From Prevotellaceae bacterium (GTDB lineage Bacteria > Bacteroidota > Bacteroidia > Bacteroidales > Bacteroidaceae), in NCBI GenBank assembly GCA_028723455.1, contig JAQYEW010000004.1, positions 1-61,617 on the forward strand: a stretch of 61,617 nucleotides of DNA, in the 5' to 3' direction. Of the stretch, positions 9,142-17,853 are shown one piece after another (position 1 is the stretch's first letter; every line of letters begins with the position of its first letter). The notes below the pieces were generated by a model, which saw only the letters and a program-made list of their open reading frames with translations, did no database searches and was not told where the DNA came from. A program made the position numbers and the translations under genes.

Positions 9142-12100
9142 CTAAAAGTTGTACTGCACGCCGGCGGTCAGGTTCAGGCGCAGACAGTTGATCAGTTGGC
9201 GTCCGCCGGGCATGAGAGACCTGGCACCCATCATTTGTCCCAAGCCCTCGGCGTTGAGGCTCAGTTTGTCATTCAGCCTGTAGGTACCCATGATGCCCGC
9301 TGCGGCACCCGCAGCGAAATGGCGGTTGCGGGGTGCGTTCCGGGTGTGTCCCACCATACTGGTGAACATCGGTCCTATTTCGCCATAGACGTTGATTCTG
9401 CGGCTTGCCTGTGTTCCTGTAATCATATTGGTCAGGTTAGCCATGTAGAGGAGGCCGTAGTCGAGATAGGCATAGCGGTGGTCGTTGGCATGGGTTACGT
9501 AGCGCGAGGCGGAGAACTGCACTTTGGCACTATGCAGCGCCGTAGCGGCATAGCCGTATTCAACGGTGAACATGCTCGCTGTGCGACCGCCACGGACACT
9601 CTTGCTGGCGCCCACGGAGCGATAGCCGCCCAAGCGTGCGCCAACGAAGGAATGTGGCACGAAGATCGTTTTGTCCAACTGCTTGAACGCCATTCTTTGC
9701 TGACGCGTGGGTGTCTGAAGGCGTATGCCTGCCTGAAGGGTCAACAGGCGGTCGGGGTCAGTGCCTGTTACCTGACGCGCGCTCTTATAATAGCCCGTTT
9801 TCAAGCGTTCGAAGCGAGGCTCCAGGAACAGGGCTGTATAGGGGTTGGTTCTGTAAAGCAGCTGTGCGGACAGGGTATAGCCGTAGGGGATGGATACGTC
9901 GTTGCCTGTGCCGATTTGCGCGCTGCTCCCCGATACCGCCGCTTCTAAACCCACGGCCACGTTGAGGTCGAACCTACGCGTGTTCGCGGCCTGTCTGCCT
10001 TCGTCCGTCAGGTTCAGCGGATTGAAGATAAACTCGCCACGGGCCGTCAGGTTGGTTGTGGATGCCATGCCCTTGGGCTTGCCGTTCCTGAAATCTTTCA
10101 TGGAGGCGTACGAGGGGCTGTGGTAATAAGTCTGGGCCGCCACGCTTGCGCGCAAGCCCATGAAGGAATTTACCCACAATCCCATACGTCCGTCGATGCT
10201 GTAGCCCAGGTTGTTCTGAGATCCGGGTACGTTTACGGGCATCACCAAGCCCAGCGCACCCTCGTAGAACACACGGTGGCTCATGGTTTGGGCAGCCTGC
10301 TTGAAGGCCATCTTGTTTTCCTGCATCTTCACGATCAGGCCACCGTTGATGCCAAGGGTATAGCGATGTTGCTGGGGAGATAGCGCACCCATGTTCATGC
10401 CGATGAAGGGTTCCACGAAGGCGTGTACACTGGGCGTTACGCGATAGTCGATGTTCAGTCCGCCCGTTGCCTGCAAGCCCAGTTTCATCGCCAGTCTGCC
10501 ATTGCGCAGGGCTTCCTTTTTATCCTGCTCCGTATAGTGCAGCCCCAGCCCCAGCACACCCGAAAGATTCAAGCGGCGGTTGGGGTCGTAGGCGTTGAGC
10601 ATATTGGTTAGGCTGAACATATAGTCGATGCTGGCGCTGACGCGTTGCTTGGGCGAAATCATGCTGGTGCGGGGGTGGAACATGGCACGCGCACGCCACG
10701 TGTGAATGGGGCTTACGTGATAGCCCGCCATGACGGTGGCTGTGGGCTTTGTGCCCATGTGGCTGTTGATGAAATTCGTCCATCCATAGCCCAGGCCAAA
10801 GAACAGGCGCTCGTAGAAAGCGGGATGCCATTTTTCCGAGTGCTTGCCAAAACGGGGATGATAGGCATGGATGGGATCTAAGTCCAGATGCAGACCTGCC
10901 AGGATGGCTCCTTGTACGTCCAGGTCCTTGCGGTCGTTCTGCAAGTTGTGCAGAAGGGCTATCTGTGGTTCGGCAAAGACGCTCAGTCCGTTCTTGATAC
11001 GCAGAGTGGCGTTGAAGCCTCCGGTAGCCACAAGGCTCTTCCTGTCCTGTCCTGTCAGGGGCGAGGGATACAGTTCGATACCCATGCCGATGAAGTTTTG
11101 GATCTGGAAGTCGCGGTTGCGTCTGTAGCCTGCATACAGATTGGTCAGGTTAAGCATATAATCCAGATGGCCGGACATGCGTGCGCTGCGGTCGTTTTGG
11201 TCCGTGGTCTTGGCATAGACGGCACGCAGGCGCAGCGATTGGACGGGTGTCAGCTTGTAGCCCATATAGGCCATCATGGGCAGATAGTTCATGGAACGGC
11301 CTTTGTGGCGGTTGAATAAATAGCCTGAACCTGCGCCGAAGAAAAGGCGGCGTCCGAAGAGGCTGTTCCATTCCTTGCTGGGCGTACCGCCCACGGCGGG
11401 ACCATACATATAGGCATTTTCCAGATTCAATGCCAGCCCGGCGTTCACGCCATAGCCGAAATCCAGGGTAGGCATGTTGCGGGCATAGGTAACGGAGGTG
11501 TAGGGTTCCAGGAAGATGCTCATGCCGTTTCTGAGACGATAGTCCACATTGACACCCACAACGCCCATGGGAGCCACGGAGGTTTGTTTGTTGGTCTCGA
11601 CAAAGCGTGCGCCCACACCCGCGAATCCGCTAAAGGTCCAATGGCGGTCGCTGCGATAGCCATGCACCAGATTGGTGAAGTTCAACATATAGTCCAGATG
11701 GGCCTGAAGCCTTTTGGCCTTCGGCGTCATGTTGTTGCGTTGGGTGGGCTGAAGGTAAGTGCCCTGCAGGCGCAGCGATTGTGTGGGCGAGAAATGATAG
11801 CCGGCAAAGAGCGTCATGGGGATGACATGGGTGTATTCGCCAAACTGGCCATAGACATCGCGGCTGTATGTTCCGAAGCCAAGGCTGCCGCCATAGAAGA
11901 GATGGGAGAAGGGACGCTTGCGCCATGCGAGCATTGCCTGAAGGTCTTGCTCGTCGTTGATGAAACGCTTGACATAGGTGTGCGTGTTGATCATATTGAA
12001 CTGTCCGCCCACGCGCACACCGCCCATCAGGGCTTTCTCCTGTCCCGTTACCTCCTTGCCCAGCCAAGGTTCGGCGAAAATGCTCCATTGGGGCGTAAAG

Positions 12101-13296
12101 TAATAGTGGAGGGACAAGCCGCCGGTAAGGTAGGCCGCGGTTTTGTCGGCATAGGTGTACATACTCTTCGGTGCCTTGCCGTTGTTTTGGTCGATGAACT
12201 TCGCGCCCATACCCGCATAGCCAAAGAGGCGGAGGCGTTGCTTGGGCTGATAGCCTCGGAAGGCACCGATAAGGTCGAGCATATAGTCCAGTTCCACGTT
12301 GTTCTTGTGCCTGAAGCTGACGGATTCATTGTCGTCCTTCGTGGTGAACATCAGGCGGAGGTTGCTCATAGCCCCTAATTCGTAGCCTAAGAAGAGGTTG
12401 TAGTCCTTCCACCAGTTCTTTTTGTCGTAATATCCCGTGGTGTTGGACTTGAAGCGGCCTACGCTGCCACCAAAGAAGAACCGTTGGTACCAAGTGGGGT
12501 TGGGTATGCCTTCCGCACCGGCGGCAAAGTAGTCGGCATAGTCTTTCCATCCGTAGGGACGCACACGTACGCCGGCGCGCAATCCGCCCATGTATTCGAA
12601 TTTGCCGGGGTGGAAATCCAGGTTGTAGCGGTCGGGCGTAAGGCTGAGGTAAGGTTCCGCGAAGAGCGAGAGATTGCGCAGCAGGGCGTAATCGAACTGC
12701 AAGCCTACTTCGCCCCGCACATATCTGACATTTTCCTGTCCGTTCCTGGTTTTTCCCAGACCGGCATTCAGCAGCAGCGAGGTGTGGAAGCGACGGCCGG
12801 GGGCGTAGCCCTTGAAATAGTTTGTCAGATTGAAAACATAGCCCAGCAGCAGTTCCCGTGTTCTGACGGAGGGCGTCGACGAACCGTCCTGGAAACGCGC
12901 CTCGTTATAGAGCAGGCGCAGTCCGTGGAGCCTGGTGATGTCGTATTGCAGAAAGGCTCCGTAGGAGGCTCCTTTGTCCAGCAGCGGTTCTCCGCTGCCT
13001 GCGTTCTGTGTTTGTTTGCTGCCATACAGGAAGCCACTGCCCACAACACCCAAGGACAGATGATTCAGCCATCGGCCGTTCTTGTATTCAAAGTCGTAAC
13101 CCTTTTCCATGTGGCGCTTTTGCAAGCGGTAGGCGAAAGGGTCGAACCCCGTTGCTTGCAGGGCAGTGTCTGTGGGAGTGTTATGCTGTACGGAGTCTTG
13201 GCTTTCCTGTCCTAAGGCGAATACCTGCTGGGTCGTGAGGCCAAGCAGAATGAGGGCGCAAAGCGGAAGGCGTTTGATTTTTATGGCGTGTTTCAT
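9142..13296 (-). CDS. Giant outer-membrane protein of seven tandem barrel-like repeats
   Basis: The 1384-residue protein has a signal peptide (MKHAIKIKRL... ending in QQVFA) and a C-terminal aromatic residue (QYNF), as in outer-membrane barrels. I see seven units of about 165-190 residues, roughly at 80-245, 270-435, 462-625, 643-805, 826-990, 1004-1195 and 1212-1384. Each opens with a strand like RLFFGxGxG. Most carry an LDYMLNLTNLxxGYRxxR motif (for example at 710-730) followed by a Gly-rich strand, and most close with SxFAEP and a GGLxxGLxL strand. Each unit looks like a DUF3575/OmpA-like eight-strand barrel, so the chain is either a string of barrels or one very large barrel. It is the last gene of a five-gene operon, 2 bp after a stand-alone DUF3575-like barrel. 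Function unknown. Confidence 0.8.
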   Translation of the reverse strand: MKHAIKIKRLPLCALILLGLTTQQVFALGQESQDSVQHNTPTDTALQATGFDPFAYRLQKRHMEKGYDFEYKNGRWLNHLSLGVVGSGFLYGSKQTQNAGSGEPLLDKGASYGAFLQYDITRLHGLRLLYNEARFQDGSSTPSVRTRELLLGYVFNLTNYFKGYAPGRRFHTSLLLNAGLGKTRNGQENVRYVRGEVGLQFDYALLRNLSLFAEPYLSLTPDRYNLDFHPGKFEYMGGLRAGVRVRPYGWKDYADYFAAGAEGIPNPTWYQRFFFGGSVGRFKSNTTGYYDKKNWWKDYNLFLGYELGAMSNLRLMFTTKDDNESVSFRHKNNVELDYMLDLIGAFRGYQPKQRLRLFGYAGMGAKFIDQNNGKAPKSMYTYADKTAAYLTGGLSLHYYFTPQWSIFAEPWLGKEVTGQEKALMGGVRVGGQFNMINTHTYVKRFINDEQDLQAMLAWRKRPFSHLFYGGSLGFGTYSRDVYGQFGEYTHVIPMTLFAGYHFSPTQSLRLQGTYLQPTQRNNMTPKAKRLQAHLDYMLNFTNLVHGYRSDRHWTFSGFAGVGARFVETNKQTSVAPMGVVGVNVDYRLRNGMSIFLEPYTSVTYARNMPTLDFGYGVNAGLALNLENAYMYGPAVGGTPSKEWNSLFGRRLFFGAGSGYLFNRHKGRSMNYLPMMAYMGYKLTPVQSLRLRAVYAKTTDQNDRSARMSGHLDYMLNLTNLYAGYRRNRDFQIQNFIGMGIELYPSPLTGQDRKSLVATGGFNATLRIKNGLSVFAEPQIALLHNLQNDRKDLDVQGAILAGLHLDLDPIHAYHPRFGKHSEKWHPAFYERLFFGLGYGWTNFINSHMGTKPTATVMAGYHVSPIHTWRARAMFHPRTSMISPKQRVSASIDYMFSLTNMLNAYDPNRRLNLSGVLGLGLHYTEQDKKEALRNGRLAMKLGLQATGGLNIDYRVTPSVHAFVEPFIGMNMGALSPQQHRYTLGINGGLIVKMQENKMAFKQAAQTMSHRVFYEGALGLVMPVNVPGSQNNLGYSIDGRMGLWVNSFMGLRASVAAQTYYHSPSYASMKDFRNGKPKGMASTTNLTARGEFIFNPLNLTDEGRQAANTRRFDLNVAVGLEAAVSGSSAQIGTGNDVSIPYGYTLSAQLLYRTNPYTALFLEPRFERLKTGYYKSARQVTGTDPDRLLTLQAGIRLQTPTRQQRMAFKQLDKTIFVPHSFVGARLGGYRSVGASKSVRGGRTASMFTVEYGYAATALHSAKVQFSASRYVTHANDHRYAYLDYGLLYMANLTNMITGTQASRRINVYGEIGPMFTSMVGHTRNAPRNRHFAAGAAAGIMGTYRLNDKLSLNAEGLGQMMGARSLMPGGRQLINCLRLNLTAGVQYNF

Positions 13297-13298
13297 GC

Positions 13299-13892
13299 TT
13301 ATTTCTTTTTCTTCTCAACGGGCAGGATATAGGCAAAGGAAAGTCCTATTTTGTAGGGCAAGAGGGAAGTCCCTGATTCTGTGTAGGGAGCGTTGCCCAG
13401 GAACTTGCCGTTACTGTCGTATTCGCTTTTGTAGCGCGATTTCTGGCTGTAATGAATCAGGCCCAAACCGCCATGCAATTCCATTCTCCAGCGTTTGTGA
13501 TTGCCCAGACTCCATACATAGCCGAAGGTGAGACCCCCACCGTACATCTGGCCGCGATAGCTCTTTTGGTCGATACGATTGTTGTCGGAAGGGTTCTGGT
13601 AAGTGCCCAGCAGCGTGCTGACACCCACAAAGAGGTGTGTCATGGGTCGGCCGCCGTACCAATACCTTAGTTCGGGCATTACGGAAAAGGACTTCAAATT
13701 GGTGTTGAAGCTATGATAGGCGTATTGCAGCGTGGTGTTCACGCTCAGTCGGTTGCTGAGCACCAGCTCTGCATTTATGTTGGGGATGAGGCATGCGTCG
13801 GCGGCGACATCCGTCTTTAGGGCAATGAGCTGTGCCTGGGCTTGAAAGAGCGAGGCAGCCAGCATGAGTGCGGAAAATAGTAAACGTTTCAT
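13299..13892 (-). CDS. DUF3575-like outer-membrane barrel
   Basis: The 197-residue protein has a signal peptide ending FQAQAQ. It shows the DUF3575 pattern: LKTDVAADACLIPNINAELV, then RLSVNTTLQYAYHSF, ELRYWYGGRP, HLFVGVSTLLGTYQ, GGGLTFGYVWSLG, WRMELHGGLGLIHY and a final IGLSFAYI strand. Family members in Bacteroidetes often sit beside OmpA-like proteins and fimbrial clusters. Here the gene lies 6 bp after the OmpA-like gene and 2 bp before the giant barrel, whose repeat unit it resembles. It may be the ancestral single unit or a partner. No fimbrial subunit gene is in the window. Confidence 0.75.
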   Translation of the reverse strand: MKRLLFSALMLAASLFQAQAQLIALKTDVAADACLIPNINAELVLSNRLSVNTTLQYAYHSFNTNLKSFSVMPELRYWYGGRPMTHLFVGVSTLLGTYQNPSDNNRIDQKSYRGQMYGGGLTFGYVWSLGNHKRWRMELHGGLGLIHYSQKSRYKSEYDSNGKFLGNAPYTESGTSLLPYKIGLSFAYILPVEKKKK

Positions 13893-13898
13893 CAGTTC

Positions 13899-16424
13899 TT
13901 ATTGCTCTGCTTTTTGGCTGTTCATGTACTGGGAACGTGCGGCGTTGTATTTCAATACAATGTCCTCCATCTTTGTGCCTTGCTGCATGTGTTTCCAAAA
14001 GAACCATACCAGCAGGCGATAGGAGTCGTTAAAATATCCGTCGTTCTTTATTTCCTCTACGTATTTCGGATTGCTTTGGAAGGCTTTCAACATGGGAGCG
14101 CCAAAGTCTTGTGCGACACCCAGCTCTTCGTCGGGGTCGTAGCAGTTCTGGCCTTGGTAGAGGGGTGCGTCGGGTTGGTTGTTATCCGTCAGGCGGAAGC
14201 GGCAGAGAGCGTTCAGGTACCACTTGATGCCCTCGTTGTCGAACTTCAGCGTGTCGCTCCGGAGAATCTGCAGTGCCTCGCGATAGCTTTGCGCATTGTC
14301 TTGGGCAATGAGCACGGCCACTTTGTTCTGAGGCGAGGTGGCGGAGATGTAATCGCGCACTTCGGGATTGTCCCATTCACAATTCATGCAGCGAATGAAC
14401 ATGCGCAGCATCTCGAACCGCTGGTCGTCAGGCAGGTGATAAAAGCAAGTCTCATAGGCCTTGCGGTAGTCCTTGGCCTGGCAGTACATGAGCGCTTGCA
14501 GCACAACGAAGGCTTCATCGTTCCACCATCCGCGGTTCTGGTTCTCCCAGTATTTTTGATTCTGTCGGCCATCCGCACTCCAGTCGATGTAGTTCTTCAG
14601 CGTAACGGTGTCCACCTCCTCGTTCAGCAGTTTGTTTTTTACCAGACAATAGGCCGCGAAGGCGTAGGGTCGGTTATAGACTCTGGACTTAACGGTGTGG
14701 TAATACGGCTTGTTGTTTACGACGGAGTCAATGACGCGTTCGTCGCGCACAACGGCCTCGTGAAGCGTGGTGTTGTCATAAGCCAGTTGTGCCACTTTGG
14801 CCAGTTCCCGGATGTTATCCTCTTCGTTGAATTTCTTCAGCAGCTGGTAATACTCGTAGGGGCGGGCGGTACGGATGTAGCTCTCTCCTCTCTCGGCGTA
14901 GAGTCTGAAGATTTCCTCCGGCTGGCGCACACGGTTCGTTACCGCGCGGTACTCGATTTCCACGCGGCGCAATTCGGGGAACACCTGGTTGTTGACGAAC
15001 TCGTACCAATCCTTGTTACGGGCTGCGCGGAACTGTGCGTCAGGATTGTTGTGCTTGCTAATAATTTCCCTCAGTTCCGTGACGATGCCCGAAACACGTT
15101 CGTCGTTGGGATAGGTGTATGTCAGGTAATCAGCAACTTCTGCCCAGGTAATGATATGTCCCTCGCTCCTTACGTCGTGAATCTTCATGCGGTTGGGGAA
15201 GCGGTCGTGGACATATTTGCGCAAGGTGGCCGCACGCTCGTTGGACAGGCGGCTGTTTGTGCCTACCGAACCCTCTGGCGACGCAAAGCCCTTGATGACC
15301 ATGCTGTCGATGAAGGCATCGTTGCTGTCATAGAAACTTTGGATGGTGGATGTTATCTTCTCCAGGCTGGCGTTGGTAACGGAGTCTCTCAGGTCCATGT
15401 TGGACTTACCCACCAGGAAGTTTACCTTCAGGCCGTCAATCTTCAAGGGCATCCGTTCAGCCACACCACGGCGCATGTATCTTTCATCCAGGATGGGTAC
15501 CAGTGTCTGCTTGGAGTTGAAACTCAAGAAACGCATGGGGTCCTGAATGCTTCCGTCCCACCATTCCACGTATTCCTCGTGATAGACCTTGCGGTAGTTT
15601 TCAAACGAAATGCGGGCATAGCCGCGATACCGCTTCTTGGGGTCGTACTTAAAGCGCATGGGCTTGGTAAATACTGTGGTTGGTGTGAAGTCCTCCATAC
15701 TCGTGCCTACGATGTAGGGGGCCAGGGCGTCATGGCTGATGTCGTTGCCCATACGTAGGACTTGTGTCCTGTGATAGCGTTTGCCATCCAAAACGGAGGG
15801 CGTGAAGTAACTTACAGGCTTGCCCTCGCACGTAATCATCGGGGAAACGATGACGCGTGCGTCGCTTCTGGCATAGGCCGAGTCGATACGGATCGTTTGG
15901 GCGGGAAATAACAGTTCGCCGCCACAGGATTTGGGGGTAATCATCGCTTGGCCTTCCTTGCTGCGAATCTTGGAGACAACCTGTATCTCGCGCAGCTCCG
16001 CCTGCATCTCCTCCTTGATGTTATTGGCACGACCGATGACGCAAACCACGTCGCCATTGGCATTCGTGGCCTTGGTGCTTGCTATCTCCGTATTCATGTT
16101 CAGGTTTACGGGGTCCAGCAGCACGTATCCGTCGCCGGTCATCAGCAGGGTACACACGCCCTCCACATCGTCCGTAACGCCTTGGGCGATGAAGCCCCTC
16201 AGCTGTTCGATGCGCTTGCTGTTGCCATAGTTGGCGTATTCCATGGCCTGCTCCGCCTGCGCCTTGGTACGGAAGGTATAAACCCTGACACCCCCGGCGG
16301 GAGTCGACTGGTTCTTGTTCTTGACAAAGAGGTTGCGTAGTGTCTGTCCTGACGCTGCTGAGCATACGGCAACGAACAGCAGGAGGAATAGAGAGAGGCG
16401 TTTTGCCGACTTGTTCTTTTTCAT
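13899..16424 (-). CDS. OmpA-domain protein with long N-terminal and helical (TPR-like) C-terminal regions
   Basis: The 841-residue protein has a signal peptide ending CSAASGQ. The N-terminal ~300 residues include a beta segment (VRVYTFRTKAQAEQAMEYA, GDGYVLLDPVN) that I cannot name. Residues ~330-515 form an OmpA-like peptidoglycan-binding domain, with VIKGFASPEGS and NSRLSNERAATLRKYV and the closing RVEIEYRAV. The last ~300 residues are helical, with paired helices that look like TPR or Sel1-type repeats (YCQAKDYRKAYETCFYHL). Such a protein could anchor an outer-membrane complex to peptidoglycan. Its start overlaps the previous gene's stop by 4 bp, indicating translational coupling. Confidence 0.75.
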   Translation of the reverse strand: MKKNKSAKRLSLFLLLFVAVCSAASGQTLRNLFVKNKNQSTPAGGVRVYTFRTKAQAEQAMEYANYGNSKRIEQLRGFIAQGVTDDVEGVCTLLMTGDGYVLLDPVNLNMNTEIASTKATNANGDVVCVIGRANNIKEEMQAELREIQVVSKIRSKEGQAMITPKSCGGELLFPAQTIRIDSAYARSDARVIVSPMITCEGKPVSYFTPSVLDGKRYHRTQVLRMGNDISHDALAPYIVGTSMEDFTPTTVFTKPMRFKYDPKKRYRGYARISFENYRKVYHEEYVEWWDGSIQDPMRFLSFNSKQTLVPILDERYMRRGVAERMPLKIDGLKVNFLVGKSNMDLRDSVTNASLEKITSTIQSFYDSNDAFIDSMVIKGFASPEGSVGTNSRLSNERAATLRKYVHDRFPNRMKIHDVRSEGHIITWAEVADYLTYTYPNDERVSGIVTELREIISKHNNPDAQFRAARNKDWYEFVNNQVFPELRRVEIEYRAVTNRVRQPEEIFRLYAERGESYIRTARPYEYYQLLKKFNEEDNIRELAKVAQLAYDNTTLHEAVVRDERVIDSVVNNKPYYHTVKSRVYNRPYAFAAYCLVKNKLLNEEVDTVTLKNYIDWSADGRQNQKYWENQNRGWWNDEAFVVLQALMYCQAKDYRKAYETCFYHLPDDQRFEMLRMFIRCMNCEWDNPEVRDYISATSPQNKVAVLIAQDNAQSYREALQILRSDTLKFDNEGIKWYLNALCRFRLTDNNQPDAPLYQGQNCYDPDEELGVAQDFGAPMLKAFQSNPKYVEEIKNDGYFNDSYRLLVWFFWKHMQQGTKMEDIVLKYNAARSQYMNSQKAEQ

Positions 16425-17848
16425 CTTTTTTCCTGGATTGCGTTATTAACGTTGCTGGAAAGCCCTTCCCTTTCTTTCTGGGTTTGCTTTGCCTGTTTCC
16501 TTGCGGCCTTTTTTGCCTTCCTGGTCTGTTTGGTGGCTTTGGGGTCAAGCTTGAGAATGATACGCTTGTATTGTTCCAACTCTTCGGGTGTGAGTTGTGT
16601 CGTATCGGGATTGATTCTTAGTTTGGCTTCCAGGCGACGTTGGATCTGGTAGTTGGCCCAGTTGGTGGAGTCGTCGATAACAGCCTGTCTTCTTGCCACA
16701 GAGTCAAGATATGCCTCGTAGGCCCGCTTCATGCTGTCCTGACGGCTGGATGCAGCAAACGCCTTGTCTCTGAACTTTTGGATTTCCTTCATGTCGTATT
16801 GCCCAACCAAATCCAAATCTACTTTGCTGGCCACGGAGCGGAAGCGGTAGATAAGCGAAACGTGAATGTCCTGAAGAATGTATTTAGGGGTAATGGCCCA
16901 ACCGTTGGAATTGCGCGACGGCACGGGTTCATAGTGGGCCGCTTGTTTGGACCATGCACCATCGGCGTAGGTTCTGTCGGCATATCTGTAACCGTCGTAT
17001 TTCGCGATGGGCAGACCAACATTCAGCCCCAAGTCCAGGTCAAGACCTCCCTGATGAGGATAGGCCGAGGCCAGCAAGGGGACACTCCATCCCGCTGTTG
17101 CGCCGATGCTGATGAGTTGTCCCTTTTCTCCTTTCTTGCCATAGCACCAGTCGTATTTGTCAAACGAAGCGTAGGCTCCCAGATAATAGGCACGCCAGTT
17201 GCGGGCGTTTCTGATCATGCGTCCCGAAAGGGTACGTCTGAGGTTGTGGTAGCGGTTGTAAAGCACACTGCGGCTGGCATCGCCCGTGTAGTTCATGGCT
17301 TTGACGGAATCCTCGGGCGTGAAATAGGCTTGCCGGATGGTCTTGCTGCGTCCCAGGTCATCCTTGATGATCACGTTGCGATAGAGCGTGTCGGGGCGTT
17401 CCAGGTTCAGTTTTTGGTACTGTGCGTTGTAGCCTTCATTGTCTTTTTTACCCGTTCTCCAGTATTTACGGAATTGGAACGATACTCCCGTGTCATCAAA
17501 GACGAAACGTGGTGTTACCGTGTGGTTCGTCATTTTCGGGTTATAGCGGACGTTCAGCACGAGCGAACGGTTGTTCAACTTGGTTTTGTTCAAGTCAAAC
17601 TCAACCATCAGGTTCGGAACGGTGAGTGTCCATCCCAGCATATTGACACCTATGGAGAATCGTTTTCCGAATCTGTCGCTATGCTGTTTGGGCTTTTTGC
17701 TGTATAGGGTATCCTGCTGACGTGCGTACCGATTGAAGAAATCCTGGTCGGAAAGCGTCAGGTCTACCCCTTGCGCTTGGGTTTCATGCCATGGCGTCAT
17801 GCACGCAAACGCCATACCAAGTACGAATAAATATTGTCTTAACATCAT
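16421..17848 (-). CDS. DUF3575-like outer-membrane protein with charged C-terminal tail
   Basis: The start at MMLRQYLFVLG gives 475 residues with a signal peptide ending ETQAQG. The centre has barrel-type strands: RFSIGVNMLGWTLTVPNLMV, VRYNPKMTNHTV, VSFQFRKYWRTG, YYLGAYASFDKYDWCYG, ISIGATAGWSVPL and LDLGLNVGLPIA. Their order is like DUF3575, but an insertion (residues ~150-230) separates the strands. The last ~120 residues are highly charged and probably coiled-coil, ending in a Lys-rich stretch (TKQTRKAKKAARKQAKQT). It follows the TPR gene by 5 bp and overlaps the OmpA-like gene by 4 bp. The role within the complex is unknown. Confidence 0.65.
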   Translation of the reverse strand: MMLRQYLFVLGMAFACMTPWHETQAQGVDLTLSDQDFFNRYARQQDTLYSKKPKQHSDRFGKRFSIGVNMLGWTLTVPNLMVEFDLNKTKLNNRSLVLNVRYNPKMTNHTVTPRFVFDDTGVSFQFRKYWRTGKKDNEGYNAQYQKLNLERPDTLYRNVIIKDDLGRSKTIRQAYFTPEDSVKAMNYTGDASRSVLYNRYHNLRRTLSGRMIRNARNWRAYYLGAYASFDKYDWCYGKKGEKGQLISIGATAGWSVPLLASAYPHQGGLDLDLGLNVGLPIAKYDGYRYADRTYADGAWSKQAAHYEPVPSRNSNGWAITPKYILQDIHVSLIYRFRSVASKVDLDLVGQYDMKEIQKFRDKAFAASSRQDSMKRAYEAYLDSVARRQAVIDDSTNWANYQIQRRLEAKLRINPDTTQLTPEELEQYKRIILKLDPKATKQTRKAKKAARKQAKQTQKEREGLSSNVNNAIQEKR

Positions 17849-17853
17849 CGTTG

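Noticed and set aside
13902..15758. Open frame of 618 codons on the plus strand inside the OmpA-like gene
   Set aside because: Antisense shadow: hydrophobic Val/Leu/His-rich product without domains, lying opposite a gene with clear signal peptide and OmpA motif.
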